62,946 bases of DNA, from positions 1 to 62,946 of the forward strand of contig NZ_VTHJ01000059.1 in the NCBI RefSeq assembly GCF_008386495.1, written 5' to 3'. The translations under genes and the position numbers were made by a program. The first letter of the stretch is position 1; each line of letters opens with the position of its first letter. The stretch comes from Streptomyces tailanensis. GTDB lineage: Bacteria; Actinomycetota; Actinomycetes; Streptomycetales; Streptomycetaceae. The notes under the pieces are model-generated. The model did no database searches, had not been told where the DNA came from, and saw nothing but the letters and a program-made list of their open reading frames with translations. Shown in pieces: positions 50,274 through 59,894 of this stretch.

Positions 50274-50331
50274 TCAGGGCTTCTGATCAGGGCTTCTGAT
50301 CAGGGCTTCTGATCAGGCCTTCTGATCACAG
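50226..50331. repeat. Tandem 13-bp repeat array
   Basis: Three to four copies of CGGCCTCGGATCA-like units grade into five copies of GGCTTCTGATCAG-like units (50226-50331). Each carries a TGATCA or GGATCA core. The array spans the protease gene end, its stop and the end of the convergent gene at 50326. Confidence 0.85.
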
Positions 50332-51309
50332 CCGTGGAGGTCGGTGCCCGCCGGCCCTGGCCAGCGCGTGTTCGGCCTCCATGGCCAGGGTGCCCACCAG
50401 ATCGGCCGCGGACGGCAGGTCGTCGATGAGGTCGGCGGCCTCGCCGGCCCACAGCGGAAGCGGGGGAATCGCGCCCCGGGACACGGCGTCCTCGTACGCC
50501 CGCCGGGCCTCGTGGGGGTCGGCCGCGAGTTCGTGCTCGCGGTCCCGCCACCGGTCGAGGAAGGGATGGCCGAGCGTGCGGGCCGTGTACGCCTCCGGCC
50601 AGCTCGAACCGCGGGCGATGTCCAGCACGCGGTTGCGCTCGGTGTCCTCGCCGCGCGCCTCGATGAGGGCCTTGGCGGTCGCGGGGTCGACCAGGGCCTC
50701 GGTGGTGGCCTGGAAGCGGGTGCCGAGCAACGCCCCCGCCGCCCCCAGCGCCAGGGCGGCCGCGACGCCGCGCCCGTCGGCGATCCCACCGGCCGCCAAC
50801 ACCGGCACCGGCGCCACCAGATCCACCACCGCCGGCACGAACGGCAGCGTGGAGCGCCCGCGCCGCGCCCCGTGCCCGCCCGCTTCGGTGCCCTGCGCCA
50901 CGATCACATCGGCGCCCAGGTCCACCGCCCTGCGGGCCTCCTCCAGGTCGGTGACCTGAATGATCAGCGTCGATCCCGCGTCCCGGACCCGCTCCGCGAA
51001 CGGCCGCGGGTCACCGAACGACAGCATCACCGCCGTCGGACCGCGCTCCAACGCCCACTCCACCGCACCGACATCGATCGCCCACGACAGAAAGCCGACG
51101 CCCCACGGCTTTCCGGGTCCCTCGGCGGCCAGTACGGCCAGTTCGCGGGCCAGCCACTTCCGATCCCCGAACGCGCCGCCCAACAGCCCGAGCCCACCAC
51201 CACGCGAGACCGCCGCCGCCAACGCCCCACCGGCCGACCCGCCCATCGGGGCCGGCGCGATCGGATGCTCCACACCGAACAGCCGCGTGAACGCCGTAGA
51301 CAAACCCAT
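50326..51309 (-). CDS. Nitronate monooxygenase / FMN oxidoreductase
   Basis: This 327-aa cytosolic flavoenzyme starts at ATG 51309. The NMO-type TIM barrel is visible: FGVEHPIAPAPMGGSAGG, VMLSFGDPRPF, VIVAQGTEAGGHGARRG (FMN phosphate loop and catalytic His) and VLAAGGIADGRGVAAALALGA with GTRF. Members oxidise nitronates or act as enoyl-type reductases. The gene is alone. Confidence 0.87.
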   Translation of the reverse strand: MGLSTAFTRLFGVEHPIAPAPMGGSAGGALAAAVSRGGGLGLLGGAFGDRKWLARELAVLAAEGPGKPWGVGFLSWAIDVGAVEWALERGPTAVMLSFGDPRPFAERVRDAGSTLIIQVTDLEEARRAVDLGADVIVAQGTEAGGHGARRGRSTLPFVPAVVDLVAPVPVLAAGGIADGRGVAAALALGAAGALLGTRFQATTEALVDPATAKALIEARGEDTERNRVLDIARGSSWPEAYTARTLGHPFLDRWRDREHELAADPHEARRAYEDAVSRGAIPPLPLWAGEAADLIDDLPSAADLVGTLAMEAEHALARAGGHRPPRL

Positions 51310-51440
51310 GCGCCCATCCTCACCCGGCGCCCGACCTGCCCGCAGGAGGACGAACCGGGGCAGGTCCGAAGTCCCGGTTGTCGGCGGGGCCCTTGGCCAA
51401 TTCCGTTGTTGGACAGGGCCGTTGGCCATAGGGTCCCCGC

Positions 51441-51803
51441 ATGTCCATCCGTGTCCGTATGCGTCAAGCCCTGCCCGAGGCGATGCGCGCCCGCGACAAG
51501 GCCGCGGTCAGTGCCCTCCGCTCGACCCTCGCCGCGCTGGACAACGCCGAGGCCGTGCCCGTGGGCGAGGCCGAGCTGCGCGGACTGGCCCTGGAGGCGT
51601 CCCCGGTCGGCGCCGGTACGACGGAGGCGGCGCGGCGCGAGCTGACCGAGCGCGCGGTGGTGGACATCGTGCGGGCCGAAGCGGCCGAACGCCTCGAAGC
51701 CGCCGCCCGGTTGACGGCTCCAGCGCACGCCGACCGAGTCGCCCGGCTGCACGCGGAGGCCGCCGTACTGCTCCGATTCCTCGACGGCCACGGCACCCCG
51801 TAG
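51441..51803 (+). CDS. GatB/YqeY-like domain protein
   Basis: This 120-aa helical protein has LPEAMRARDKAAVSALRSTLAALDNAEAV at the start, as in YqeY and the tail domain of GatB that contacts tRNA. The second half is shorter than in YqeY (usual length ~150). It is a stand-alone gene whose role is uncertain, possibly a tRNA- or amidase-related accessory. Confidence 0.72.
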   Translation: MSIRVRMRQALPEAMRARDKAAVSALRSTLAALDNAEAVPVGEAELRGLALEASPVGAGTTEAARRELTERAVVDIVRAEAAERLEAAARLTAPAHADRVARLHAEAAVLLRFLDGHGTP

Positions 51804-52018
51804 GGCCGCCGTCCGTGATCGGCCGTCATGACAGATGTCATGGCCCCGCTGTGAACGTGATCGTCCACGCGAACGATGTAGGGCGCACCGGTCGCCCGTG
51901 ACAATCGCCGTACAGAGCCCAGGAGTTGACCGCCCAGGGTCATCGGGAACGTCACGAGCATCACGAAGCATCACGGATCACGAAGCATCAAGAAGCATTA
52001 GGAAACGAGGGAACAGCT

Positions 52019-53380
52019 GTGCGTATCAAACGCCTTGTCGGAACCGCGTTGGGCACCACACTTCTGCTCGTCACCGCGGCGCCGACGGTGTCGGCCGCGC
52101 CCGGAGCCGGGACCACGACTCCGGCGCCCACCGGGCTGGACCGGGCCGAGCTGCGCGGCACGCTCGACGCGATCCACACGGCCGGCATGTACGGCGTGTA
52201 CTCGTCCGTCCGTGACGACGGCGCCCGCTGGACCGGCGCCTCCGGCCTCGCCGACGTCGACACGGGCCGCAAGGTCACCCCGAACATGCGCCAGCGCATC
52301 GGCAGCATCAGCAAGACGTTCACGGCGGTGGCGATACTCCAGCAGGTCGAGCGCGGCCGGATCAGCCTCGACGCCCCGGTGACCGACTACGTCCCGGACC
52401 TGTTCCCCGGCGCCGACCGGGAGCGCGGCGACGCCATCACCGTACGCATGCTCCTCAACCACACCAGCCACATCGGCGACTACGTCCTCCCTGCCTTCCC
52501 CTCCCTCAACCAGAACTCCACGTCCAGCCTCGACGAACACCGTTTCCGTTCGATCAGCCCCGAGGAACTCGTACGGCTGGGCCTAGGGGCCCCCGCCACC
52601 GGCAGCCCCGGCGCGCAGCCGGGCGCGTACTCGAACACCAACTACGTGATCGCCGGCCTCGTCCTGGAGAAGGTCACCGGCCAGAAGGCGTCGACGTACA
52701 TCACGCGCCACGTCATCGACCGCGCCGGCCTGCGCGACACCAGGTACCCGCACACCCCGCACATCAAGGGCCCGCACCCCAAGATGTACGAGTCGTTCTA
52801 CGGCCTCATCGACCCGCCCCGCGACTACAGCGTCTACGACATGTCCTGGGCCTACACGGCCGGCGCGATCGTCTCCACGACGAACGACCTGAACCGCTTC
52901 TACCGCAAGCTGCTCTCCGGCGACCTGGTCGGCGAGGCCTCCGTGGCCGAGATGCAGCGGACGGTTCCGCTCGCCGTCGCCCCGGGCGCGACCATCGACT
53001 ACGGCCTCGGCATCTTCGCCCTCGACCTCCCCGGCTGCGGCCGCTTCTGGGGCCACGACGGGGCGGTCTTCGGCGCCGGCACGTTCAGCTTCACCAGCGC
53101 GGACGGCGACCGGCAGCTCAGCATGGGCTGGAACCTCATGAAGTACCAGCGCCTCAACGAGGACGGTACGGCCCTGGAGCCCAGCCCCATCGACGCCGCC
53201 CTCAACGCCCATATCGTCGAGGCGCTGTGCCCGACGGCGGCCACGGAGCCGTCGAAGTCCCTGACGGCGAAGGGGGACACCGGATCGCGTACGGCCGTCG
53301 AACGGATCCTTCCCAACGGTCTGCGCGGCGTTGACCTGTCCACCGGAATTTCCACCGGAAGCATGAAGCCCGCGAACTGA
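52019..53380 (+). CDS. Exported class C beta-lactamase-like serine hydrolase
   Basis: This 453-aa secreted protein starts at GTG 52019 (GAGGGA upstream). The signal peptide (~1-27) ends VSAAPG. Catalytic motifs of the family S12 fold are present: GSISKTF (SxxK nucleophile and Lys), YSNTNYVIAG (YxN) and GHDG near the end. It resembles D-Ala-D-Ala carboxypeptidase/esterase EstB-type enzymes. The region upstream has degenerate CACGAAGCAT repeats (51957-52000). Confidence 0.87.
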   Translation: MRIKRLVGTALGTTLLLVTAAPTVSAAPGAGTTTPAPTGLDRAELRGTLDAIHTAGMYGVYSSVRDDGARWTGASGLADVDTGRKVTPNMRQRIGSISKTFTAVAILQQVERGRISLDAPVTDYVPDLFPGADRERGDAITVRMLLNHTSHIGDYVLPAFPSLNQNSTSSLDEHRFRSISPEELVRLGLGAPATGSPGAQPGAYSNTNYVIAGLVLEKVTGQKASTYITRHVIDRAGLRDTRYPHTPHIKGPHPKMYESFYGLIDPPRDYSVYDMSWAYTAGAIVSTTNDLNRFYRKLLSGDLVGEASVAEMQRTVPLAVAPGATIDYGLGIFALDLPGCGRFWGHDGAVFGAGTFSFTSADGDRQLSMGWNLMKYQRLNEDGTALEPSPIDAALNAHIVEALCPTAATEPSKSLTAKGDTGSRTAVERILPNGLRGVDLSTGISTGSMKPAN

Positions 53381-53451
53381 CGACGACGGCGGGTGGGTAA
53401 GACGCTTCCGTAAAACCGGAAACCGGTGCCGCACCACAGGGAGAGTGTCGT

Positions 53452-54045
53452 TTGTCCACCTTCGTTGTCTTCGACCTGGAGTTCACGACGTGGCCGGGGG
53501 CGTATGAGCAGAACTGGTCGGCCCCCGGCCAACTCCGCGAGATCGTGCAGATCGGCGCCCTGCGCCTGACCGAGGACCACGCTGTCGTCGAGGAGTACGA
53601 GACGCTGGTCCGCCCAGTGGTGAACCCACAACTGTCCCCGGCGTTCACGGAGTTGACCGGCATCGACCAGCAGTCGGTGGACCGGTACGGGCTCCCGCCG
53701 GCGCAGGCCCTGAGCGACTTCCTCGCCTTCTGCCAGGGCCGGTCGGTCCTCTCCTACGGCAACGACATGGTCGTCGTCGGGGAGAACATCGGCTGGGCCC
53801 GCGCCCGCGGCGAGGAGATCAAACACAGCCCCCTCACCCCCGGCTTCCACAACATCCGCCCCTGGCTGAACACCGTCGCCCCCACCACGGCGACCATAAA
53901 CTCGGGCCGTCTCTGGCAAGCCCTGGGCCTGCCCACCCCCGCCCCCGGCAACGAACACTCGGCCCTCTTCGACTGCCACTCCATCGCCGCCGCCCTGAAA
54001 CACCTCGCGGGCATGGGGGTGACTCTGCCGAAGGGCCTGCTGTAG
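53452..54045 (+). CDS. DEDDh 3'-5' exonuclease
   Basis: This 197-aa cytosolic protein starts at TTG 53452 (GGAGAG upstream). The exonuclease motifs are VVFDLEFTTW (Asp8, Glu10), ELTGIDQQSVD and HSALFDCHSIAAAL (His, Asp). This single-domain form resembles RNase T/KapD-like exonucleases. The substrate is unknown. Confidence 0.83.
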   Translation: MSTFVVFDLEFTTWPGAYEQNWSAPGQLREIVQIGALRLTEDHAVVEEYETLVRPVVNPQLSPAFTELTGIDQQSVDRYGLPPAQALSDFLAFCQGRSVLSYGNDMVVVGENIGWARARGEEIKHSPLTPGFHNIRPWLNTVAPTTATINSGRLWQALGLPTPAPGNEHSALFDCHSIAAALKHLAGMGVTLPKGLL

Positions 54046-54059
54046 CGGGGGAAGCGCGG

Positions 54060-54776
54060 CTACGGCCTTCTCTGCTTGGGCACGGTCACGCTGTCGGCGG
54101 CGTGGCGCGGGCCGTATTTGGACGAGAACTGGCCGACGAGTTCGCGGAAACAGACCAGGGCGGTGATCGGGGGAATTCCGACGATCACCATCGCGAGAAG
54201 AGAATGCGGCGACTGGGCGATGCACAGCGCCGCCGCCGTGCCGGAGGCGATCAGCATCACCGCCCAGGACCGGCGGGCGGTGCGGTGTTGTACGGATGCG
54301 CGCAGGATGGACAGACCGGCGAGAAGCCACGGCCCGTACACCGTCAGCGGCCACCACTGTGCCAGATCCGCCGTCACCACCAGCAGGGCGATGGCACGCA
54401 GTTGTTCGTACGAATAGGAAATGGACCAGGTCAGCATCGTCACCGCACACGCCGCGATCATCACGATCAGAATCGCCACCGGAATGATTCTCGGATTTCC
54501 GGCGAGGAGATGAACTCCGGGCCGGGGGCGCCGCCGGTGGACCGGGCGGCGGGGGTGGGCGTAGTCGTCCAGCGGGGGTGGATCGGGATCCACGCCGGGC
54601 GCCGCCGTGTGCAGCATCTGGACCAGTTCTTCATCCGGATCCCATCCGCCCGACGGGATCGTCGGATCGGTGACGCGCCAGAGGTTCTGCGTGTCGAGTG
54701 GGTCAGGGCAGTCAGGGTATGGGCTTACCGCGTCATAGTTTTTTCTCGCTTGAATCCTGTCCTGAATCCTGTCCAT
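54060..54776 (-). CDS. DUF2637 membrane protein
   Basis: This 238-aa protein has a ~90-residue Pro/Asp-rich cytoplasmic N-terminus, then four membrane spans (~97-117, ~128-143, ~150-165, ~172-205: PVAILIVMIAACAVTMLTW, YEQLRAIALLVVTADLAQWWPLTVYGPWLL). This is the DUF2637 pattern known from Streptomyces conjugative-element Spd-like and chromosomal proteins. No HTH fusion is seen. The start lies in a GAATCCTGTCCT direct repeat. Confidence 0.75.
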   Translation of the reverse strand: MDRIQDRIQARKNYDAVSPYPDCPDPLDTQNLWRVTDPTIPSGGWDPDEELVQMLHTAAPGVDPDPPPLDDYAHPRRPVHRRRPRPGVHLLAGNPRIIPVAILIVMIAACAVTMLTWSISYSYEQLRAIALLVVTADLAQWWPLTVYGPWLLAGLSILRASVQHRTARRSWAVMLIASGTAAALCIAQSPHSLLAMVIVGIPPITALVCFRELVGQFSSKYGPRHAADSVTVPKQRRP

Positions 54777-54932
54777 CCTCTGTCCTTCGCGCTCCGCTTC
54801 GGGCTCTGTGCTTCCTTCGCTTCCTTCCGAGTCGCGATCATCTAACGAGTGCCGAACGGCGCGAGGAATCGGGCATTTGGGGGAGCGCGCGGGGTGTAGT
54901 GATGACTATTGGAACACCCGGATTTGTGCTGG

Positions 54933-55421
54933 TCAGCCGAACTGGCCCGGCTGGTAGTCGCCGGCGGGGTTCTGGACCATGACGTTCATACGGTTGAAGG
55001 CGTTGATGACGGCGATCAGCGACACCATGGCGCTGAGCTGGTCCTCGTCGTAGTGCTTGGCGGCGTTCTCCCAGACCTCGTCCGAGACTCCGCCGGCCGC
55101 GTCGGCGATGCGGGTGCCCTGCTCGGTCAGTTCGAGCGCGGCGCGCTCGGCCTCGGTGAAGACCGTGGCCTCGCGCCAGGCCGCGACCATGTGCAGGCGG
55201 GTCGAGGTCTCGCCGGCGGCGGCAGCCTCCTTGGTGTGCATGTCGAGGCAGAAACCGCACCCGTTGATCTGGCTGGCACGGATCTTGATCAGTTCCTGCG
55301 TCGACAGGGGCAGCGCCGAGTCGGTCACGACCTTGCCCGCCGCGATGAAGTGCTTCAGCAGCCTGCCCGCGGTCGGGTTGGCGAAGAAGTTCAGGCGGGC
55401 TTCGGTGGTCATGGTGCTCAT
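54933..55421 (-). CDS. AhpD/carboxymuconolactone decarboxylase-like protein
   Basis: This 162-aa protein has the AhpD-type core: LIKIRASQINGCGFCLDMHTKEA gives CxxC(x)3H-like active-site cysteines (CGFC), followed by ALELTEQGTRI and IAVINAFNRMNV. Such alkylhydroperoxidase-like proteins protect against peroxides or act as decarboxylases. The gene is monocistronic. Confidence 0.88.
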   Translation of the reverse strand: MSTMTTEARLNFFANPTAGRLLKHFIAAGKVVTDSALPLSTQELIKIRASQINGCGFCLDMHTKEAAAAGETSTRLHMVAAWREATVFTEAERAALELTEQGTRIADAAGGVSDEVWENAAKHYDEDQLSAMVSLIAVINAFNRMNVMVQNPAGDYQPGQFG

Positions 55422-55560
55422 GGTGTGCTCCTCTGCCGTGGTCGATGGCTACACACCTACGACGGAACGACTCGGCGCGATGTGACAGAACTGGGCGAGG
55501 CTTGGGTGCGACGTGGGTCTCACGCCTCGCCCGCCCGTGCCTCGTCAATCGCTCGACGGC

Positions 55561-55746
55561 TCACTCGTCCTGGCTGCTCCCGTTCCTGCCGTCCTTGCGG
55601 TTCGACCGGCGTACCAGTTCGCCGGCGGTCAGCGTGGCGGTGGAGACGGCGCGTACCCAGCGGGGGCCGCCCCGGGAGGCCCAGACGACGCAGGCGCAGC
55701 CGCCGAGGACGAGTACGAGGACGCCGGACAGTATGAGCACGGTCAT
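55561..55746 (-). CDS. Small single-span membrane protein
   Basis: This 61-aa protein starts at ATG 55746 (GAAGAAGGGG upstream). One N-terminal membrane span (VLILSGVLVLVLGGCACVVWA) is followed by a basic cytoplasmic tail (RRSNRKDGRNGSSQDE). It starts 2 bp downstream of the stop of the other small membrane protein at 55749, suggesting an operon. The function is unknown. Confidence 0.6.
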   Translation of the reverse strand: MTVLILSGVLVLVLGGCACVVWASRGGPRWVRAVSTATLTAGELVRRSNRKDGRNGSSQDE

Positions 55747-55748
55747 GC

Positions 55749-55988
55749 TCACCCCTTCTTCGGGTTCTGATGAGATCGGTGCCCACCGTGCCACCCGGGT
55801 GGGGTCAGGCCCCGCTGTCCCCGGCCGCGCAGGAGGCTGACACCCGCGCCGAGGGAGACGACGCCCATGCCTGTGCCGGTTGCGATGCCCTGGGTGCCGT
55901 CGACGACGAAGGGGGCCGCGGCGGCGACGACGAGGTTGAACAGGAACAGGAACCACAGGACGGGCTTCGAGCCGAGCAGGGCCTTCAT
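55749..55988 (-). CDS. Small membrane protein with two spans
   Basis: This 79-aa protein starts at ATG 55988. Span 1 is VLWFLFLFNLVVAAAAPFVV and span 2 is IATGTGMGVVSLGAGVSLL, with a Gly/His/basic tail. It is paired with the gene at 55561. Its upstream region is a 20-bp tandem repeat. The function is unknown. Confidence 0.6.
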   Translation of the reverse strand: MKALLGSKPVLWFLFLFNLVVAAAAPFVVDGTQGIATGTGMGVVSLGAGVSLLRGRGQRGLTPPGWHGGHRSHQNPKKG

Positions 55989-56008
55989 GGGGTCTTCCTT
56001 CGGGGGAG

Positions 56009-56058
56009 TCCGGAGAGTCGCCGGAGAGTCGGGGGAATCGCCGGAGAGTCGGGGGAGT
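56009..56058. repeat. 20-bp direct repeat upstream of small membrane genes
   Basis: CGCCGGAGAGTCGGGGGAAT (56019-56038) is followed by CGCCGGAGAGTCGGGGGAGT (56039-56058), preceded by a partial copy at about 56009-56018. It lies in the promoter region of the leftward pair. Confidence 0.75.
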
Positions 56059-56189
56059 CGCGAGGGCCGGAGTGCGATGCGCAGCCCGGCTGGACCTCGT
56101 GACATCAACGATCCCGTCCGGCCGCTCCCGTCACGAGGGAGTGCTCTCCCGGATCGGTGGTGCAGCCGGCTACACCACCGGCCCCGGCC

Positions 56190-56357
56190 CTATGAGGAGA
56201 CAGGGCGTGTGAGTGCGGTGAAGGCCTCGTCCAGGAGGGCCAGCAGGTCGAGCTGGCCGTCCGAGGCGGTCCAGTGGTCCAGGGCGATCTGGAGGCAGTT
56301 GAGGGCGGCGGCGGCCGCACATCTGCTCGCCGACCGGATCACCGCCGAGCTGAAGAC
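56190..56357 (-). pseudogene. TetR-family regulator C-terminal remnant
   Basis: A minus-strand frame ending at TAG 56190-56192 reads RSASRCAAAAALNCLQIALD, then HWTASDGQLDLLALLDEAF and TALTRP. This is the typical last helix region of actinobacterial TetR regulators. The HTH part is absent. The frame breaks at about 56358, where the degenerate TnpB-related IS begins. The missing half is not found on the other side of the IS, so insertion was accompanied by deletion. Confidence 0.65.
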
Positions 56358-56377
56358 AACGACTCCACCAACCGTTC

Positions 56378-58072
56378 CTATGGGCTGAGCGGGAGTGAGT
56401 CCTGTTGCCAGGATTCATGCTCAGCCGAACGCCCCGAACGGTGTTGGGCGTTCTGGTTGCCCGCGTTCACTCCGCGTCCGGGCGGCACGCATCGTGTGCG
56501 TGGTCCGGGGATGCGGGGGCGGGGTCCCTCACGCCCGAGTGCACGCCGGTCGGCCTGGACGGTCCGATGCCCCTGTACATCGCTCTGGTGTGCAGGGGGC
56601 GGTGTCGTCCGTCGCCGGATCGGGTGCCCTTGGGTGCGCCGTCCGATCGCCACGGCGGCTGCCTCGTGGCGAGTGGTCTTCCTGTGGTCGTGGGTGAGGG
56701 GCTTCTGCCAGTGCTGGGCGCCCCACTTCGAGGTATAGGCCGGGTCGACCGCGATGACGGCGATGCCGGTCTGGTCGGTCATGGAGGTCAGGCGGGCGCG
56801 GAGCCGGCCGGTGGGCATGCCGGAGATGAGCTGCCGGAACCGGCGCTTGCGGCCGTGTTTCTCCCGGGTCTTGTCGGCGGTGAAGTCGAGGTCTTCGACG
56901 GCGATCGCTTTGACGCCGCAGGCGCGGGCCCAGTGCAGCAGTCGGGTGAGGGCATGGCGCACCTGGGCGTCACGGTGTTCGGCGGTGCCGGACAGGTCGA
57001 AGGGGAAGCGGCGCGGCTGGCCGATGGGATTGCCGTGAGTGTCCAGCCGCCAGGCGGCCAGATGGTCGGCGTTCATGTCGACCCCGATCACGCCGTGGGC
57101 CAGGGCTGCGGTATGGGGGATGGCCGGGGAGGGCGGGATCTGCCAGGAGGCGGTCAGGTACCAGCGCCCGCGTTCTGTGTCCAGGTGGATGCGGTAGGCG
57201 ACCGCCCGGTTGGCCTCCACTCGGTCCGCCCATTCCTGCTCCCGGTGCGCGAACCCCACCCTCGCGGCGAGGACGTACCGGCCGTGCGGGGCGTTCGCAA
57301 CTCCTTGAGCGGGGCGGGGAGTTTGATGCTCACCTCGCCGTCGGGGGTGATGCGGAGGGTCTCATTGCCGTACTGCTTCCCCGACTCGCCGTCGGCCTGG
57401 CAGAACCAGCGCTCGGCCTCCCACTGCCGGCGCCACTGACTGGTCCTCGGTGAGCTGCGCGGCGTCGAGGTGGTGCCGGGTGCGGGCCAGGTGCTTGCCG
57501 CCGCGTACGACGTGCACGATCCCGGCCTCACGGTCGGCGCGCTCCCGCTCCAGCCGGTCTTCCAGGACGTGCAGACGGCGGGACTTGGCATGCCACTCCC
57601 GCTTGCTGCGGTAGCCGCCTGGCTCCCCTTTGCTGCCCTTCTGGCCCACCGGCTGGGACAGCCGGTGCTTGATCGTCCTGATCCCGGCTTCCAGGCCCTG
57701 GATGTGGGCGAGCTGGCAGCGGCGCGCCAGGGCCCACTGGTCGTGGCTGGCCTTGGTGATCGCCCCCGCCCACCGCGCGGACGAGAACGGCGTCAGTTCC
57801 CGCTTGCGCGCCGCCCACGCCTCACCGTCGTGCACCAGGCCGTTCCGGCAGCGCGTCTTCAGGTCACGGGAGGCCAGCGACCCGAGGTGGGCGCCCACCA
57901 GCCGCAGCACCGTCTCGTCTGCGGGTGTGAGCTGCTTCAGCCGGGTACGGACCGCGACACCGGAAGGGCCGGGCGCGACGAACGGCACCGCAAGCTCCCG
58001 CAACCCACTCACCTCCCCCGCACCCTCGTACCGCCCCTCGAAAACCCGGTCATCACACCCAACGAACACCAC
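56378..58072 (-). pseudogene. TnpB-related transposase, broken by indels
   Basis: A ~560-codon TnpB-related nuclease is spread over two frames. The N-terminal part (58072 to about 57450; DETVLRLVGAHLGSLASRDLKTR) is followed by a four-base duplication (CAGTCAGT, near 57440). The middle is then in another frame (QWRRQWEAERWFCQAD, then NETLRITPDGEVSIKLP). A one-base loss near 57297 returns to the first frame (APHGRYVLAARVGFAH). RuvC residues remain: IGVDMNADHL (Asp), AVEDLDF (Glu); the third site reads RHEAAAVAIGRR with Glu where Asp is usual. The two indels sum to three bases but leave ~50 codons out of frame, so the gene is inactive. Confidence 0.78.
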
Positions 58073-58206
58073 CAGAGAAGGTCACGCATTCGACACGCAA
58101 ACTTTCATTCCCACCCCGGAAGGGCAGCGTGCGTCCCAGCCGGGATCGCCAGTGCTCACTCGGACGCCAAAACACACTCACACTCAGCCAAACCCCAGCA
58201 GTTGCC

Positions 58207-58389
58207 AACCCCGCCGAGCAGATCGACCGCCTCGACAAGACCCTCACCGCCGCCGGCGTCCGGCACCGGGGCGAGGTGTACGCGGGCGCCCACCACGGCT
58301 TCACCCAGGCCGACACCGCCATGCACAGCCCGGAGGCGACGGAACGCCACTGGACGGCCCTGCTGGATCTGCTGGCCCGCAACCTCTGA
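58207..58389 (+). pseudogene. Dienelactone hydrolase C-terminal remnant
   Basis: About 60 codons read NPAEQIDRLDKTLTAAGVRH, YAGAHHGFTQADTAM and PEATERHWTALLDLLARN. This is the last part of dienelactone hydrolase family proteins with the catalytic His (HHGF). The upstream part is missing at the edge of the decayed IS. No start is appropriate. Confidence 0.72.
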
Positions 58390-58390
58390 G

Positions 58391-59794
58391 CTACCCCAGC
58401 CCCCGGAGGAACGCCGCCAGCGTGCGCGTCATCGTGTTGGCGGCGGTCGCGGCGAACAGCGGGTCGAGGTGGTTCATGCCCTCGTCGGTCTCGTACGTCG
58501 CGTACGGGACACGGGACCCGGCGGCCACCCGCCGGGTCCCGGCCACGACGGTGCCGTGGGAGTAGCTCGTCTGGAAGGCGTAGAGTGGCACGTCGAGCGC
58601 GCCGGCGTGCCACAGGCGCAGGCCCAGGGAGCGGGCCAGCTCGGTGTCGGCGTAGGCGTCGCTGATGTCGAGGTCCACCGACAGGCGGGCCGGCCAGTAC
58701 CACTCCCACACCCCCGGCACGGGCCCGGCGTACGCCTCGGCGACCCGCCCGAGGGGTGTCATCCCGTCGTCGACCCATCCTCGTACGCCCGCGCTGTCGG
58801 CGGTGTCGGCGAGGTGCCCGGAGTGGACACTGATGTCGTTCGGCCAGCCGAAGCCCGCGTCGACGAGGGTGCCGAGGAGCGCGGCGTTCGTGATCGGATA
58901 CGGCAGCCGCAGCGCGTCGGGCAGCCGGGGCTGGAGCACGGAACGGCCCTCGGGGTCGTGGTGGGCGTACCACCCGGCGAGCTGGTACCAGATCTGCGTG
59001 CTCTCCGCGCGGGTGCCGAGCCCGACCCCGCTCAGGGTCAGGTCGAAGACCCGCCCGCCCTCGATCGCCGCGAGCCGCTCCCGCACCTCCTCCGGCGAGT
59101 CCTGCGCCGGCGCCCCGGTCCCCTCGAACGCCCCGCGCACCCCGCCGTCGACGACCGCCAGCCCCGCGAGGTCCCGGTACCCGGCCCGCCCGTCGAAGTC
59201 CCAGGCGGCGTACGCCAACGCGCTGGTCGCGCCCCAGGAGTGACCGCCGAGCACCACCCGCCGCCGCCCACCGGCCCGCGCGGCCAGTACCACCGCCCGC
59301 AGATCCGCCAGGGCGAGCCCGAGCCCCCACCCGCCCACGAACCCGGACGCCGCCGGGTCCTGCGACCGATACCGCCCGTCGAGGTAGTAGCCCAGCGGAT
59401 CGGCGCCCAGGAACCCGCTCCGGTCGGACAGGTTCTCCTCCCGCCGGTCCACCGCCCACACCTGCACCCCGGGCACGGCCGCCACCAGATCCCGCGCCAC
59501 CAGCCGGAAGTCGTTGGCCGCCCCGAACATCCCCGGCACCAGCACGAGGACCGTCGCCGCGTCCCGGGGGCCGACCTTGAGAACGTGCACGCGATCACTG
59601 GTGACGGGGCCGCCTCCGGCGCCCACGGCGATCGGCACGTACGCCTCACCGGCCCCGTACCCGGTCTTCTGCCCGGCGGCCGCCGACGCGGTCCCGCCGC
59701 CAGTACCGGCCAGGGCCAGCCCTCCGGCAAGTCCGCCCAGTACCGCTCTGCGTGACAGTCGGCTCGTCGGTCGATTCGCCCGTCGATTCGTCAT
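58391..59794 (-). CDS. Tat-exported alpha/beta hydrolase
   Basis: This is a 467-aa secreted enzyme starting at ATG 59794 (AAGGAG upstream). The Tat signal is SRRAVLGGLAGGLALAG. The alpha/beta hydrolase fold shows VLVLVPGMFGAANDF (oxyanion region), WAVDRREENLSDRSGF, nucleophile elbow GGHSWGA and a late His (EGMNHLDP). It is divergent from a TetR regulator, with two palindromic operators in between, so it is probably repressed by that TetR and induced by its ligand. The substrate is unknown. Confidence 0.85.
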   Translation of the reverse strand: MTNRRANRPTSRLSRRAVLGGLAGGLALAGTGGGTASAAAGQKTGYGAGEAYVPIAVGAGGGPVTSDRVHVLKVGPRDAATVLVLVPGMFGAANDFRLVARDLVAAVPGVQVWAVDRREENLSDRSGFLGADPLGYYLDGRYRSQDPAASGFVGGWGLGLALADLRAVVLAARAGGRRRVVLGGHSWGATSALAYAAWDFDGRAGYRDLAGLAVVDGGVRGAFEGTGAPAQDSPEEVRERLAAIEGGRVFDLTLSGVGLGTRAESTQIWYQLAGWYAHHDPEGRSVLQPRLPDALRLPYPITNAALLGTLVDAGFGWPNDISVHSGHLADTADSAGVRGWVDDGMTPLGRVAEAYAGPVPGVWEWYWPARLSVDLDISDAYADTELARSLGLRLWHAGALDVPLYAFQTSYSHGTVVAGTRRVAAGSRVPYATYETDEGMNHLDPLFAATAANTMTRTLAAFLRGLG

Positions 59795-59894
59795 CTCGGG
59801 TCGTCTCCTTGGGAGTTGGGGGGGCACGACACTGCCCCCAGCTTCTCCCGCTCCCCGTGGGCGTCCGTCACCGGGGGGCTTGGATCACCTCAAA

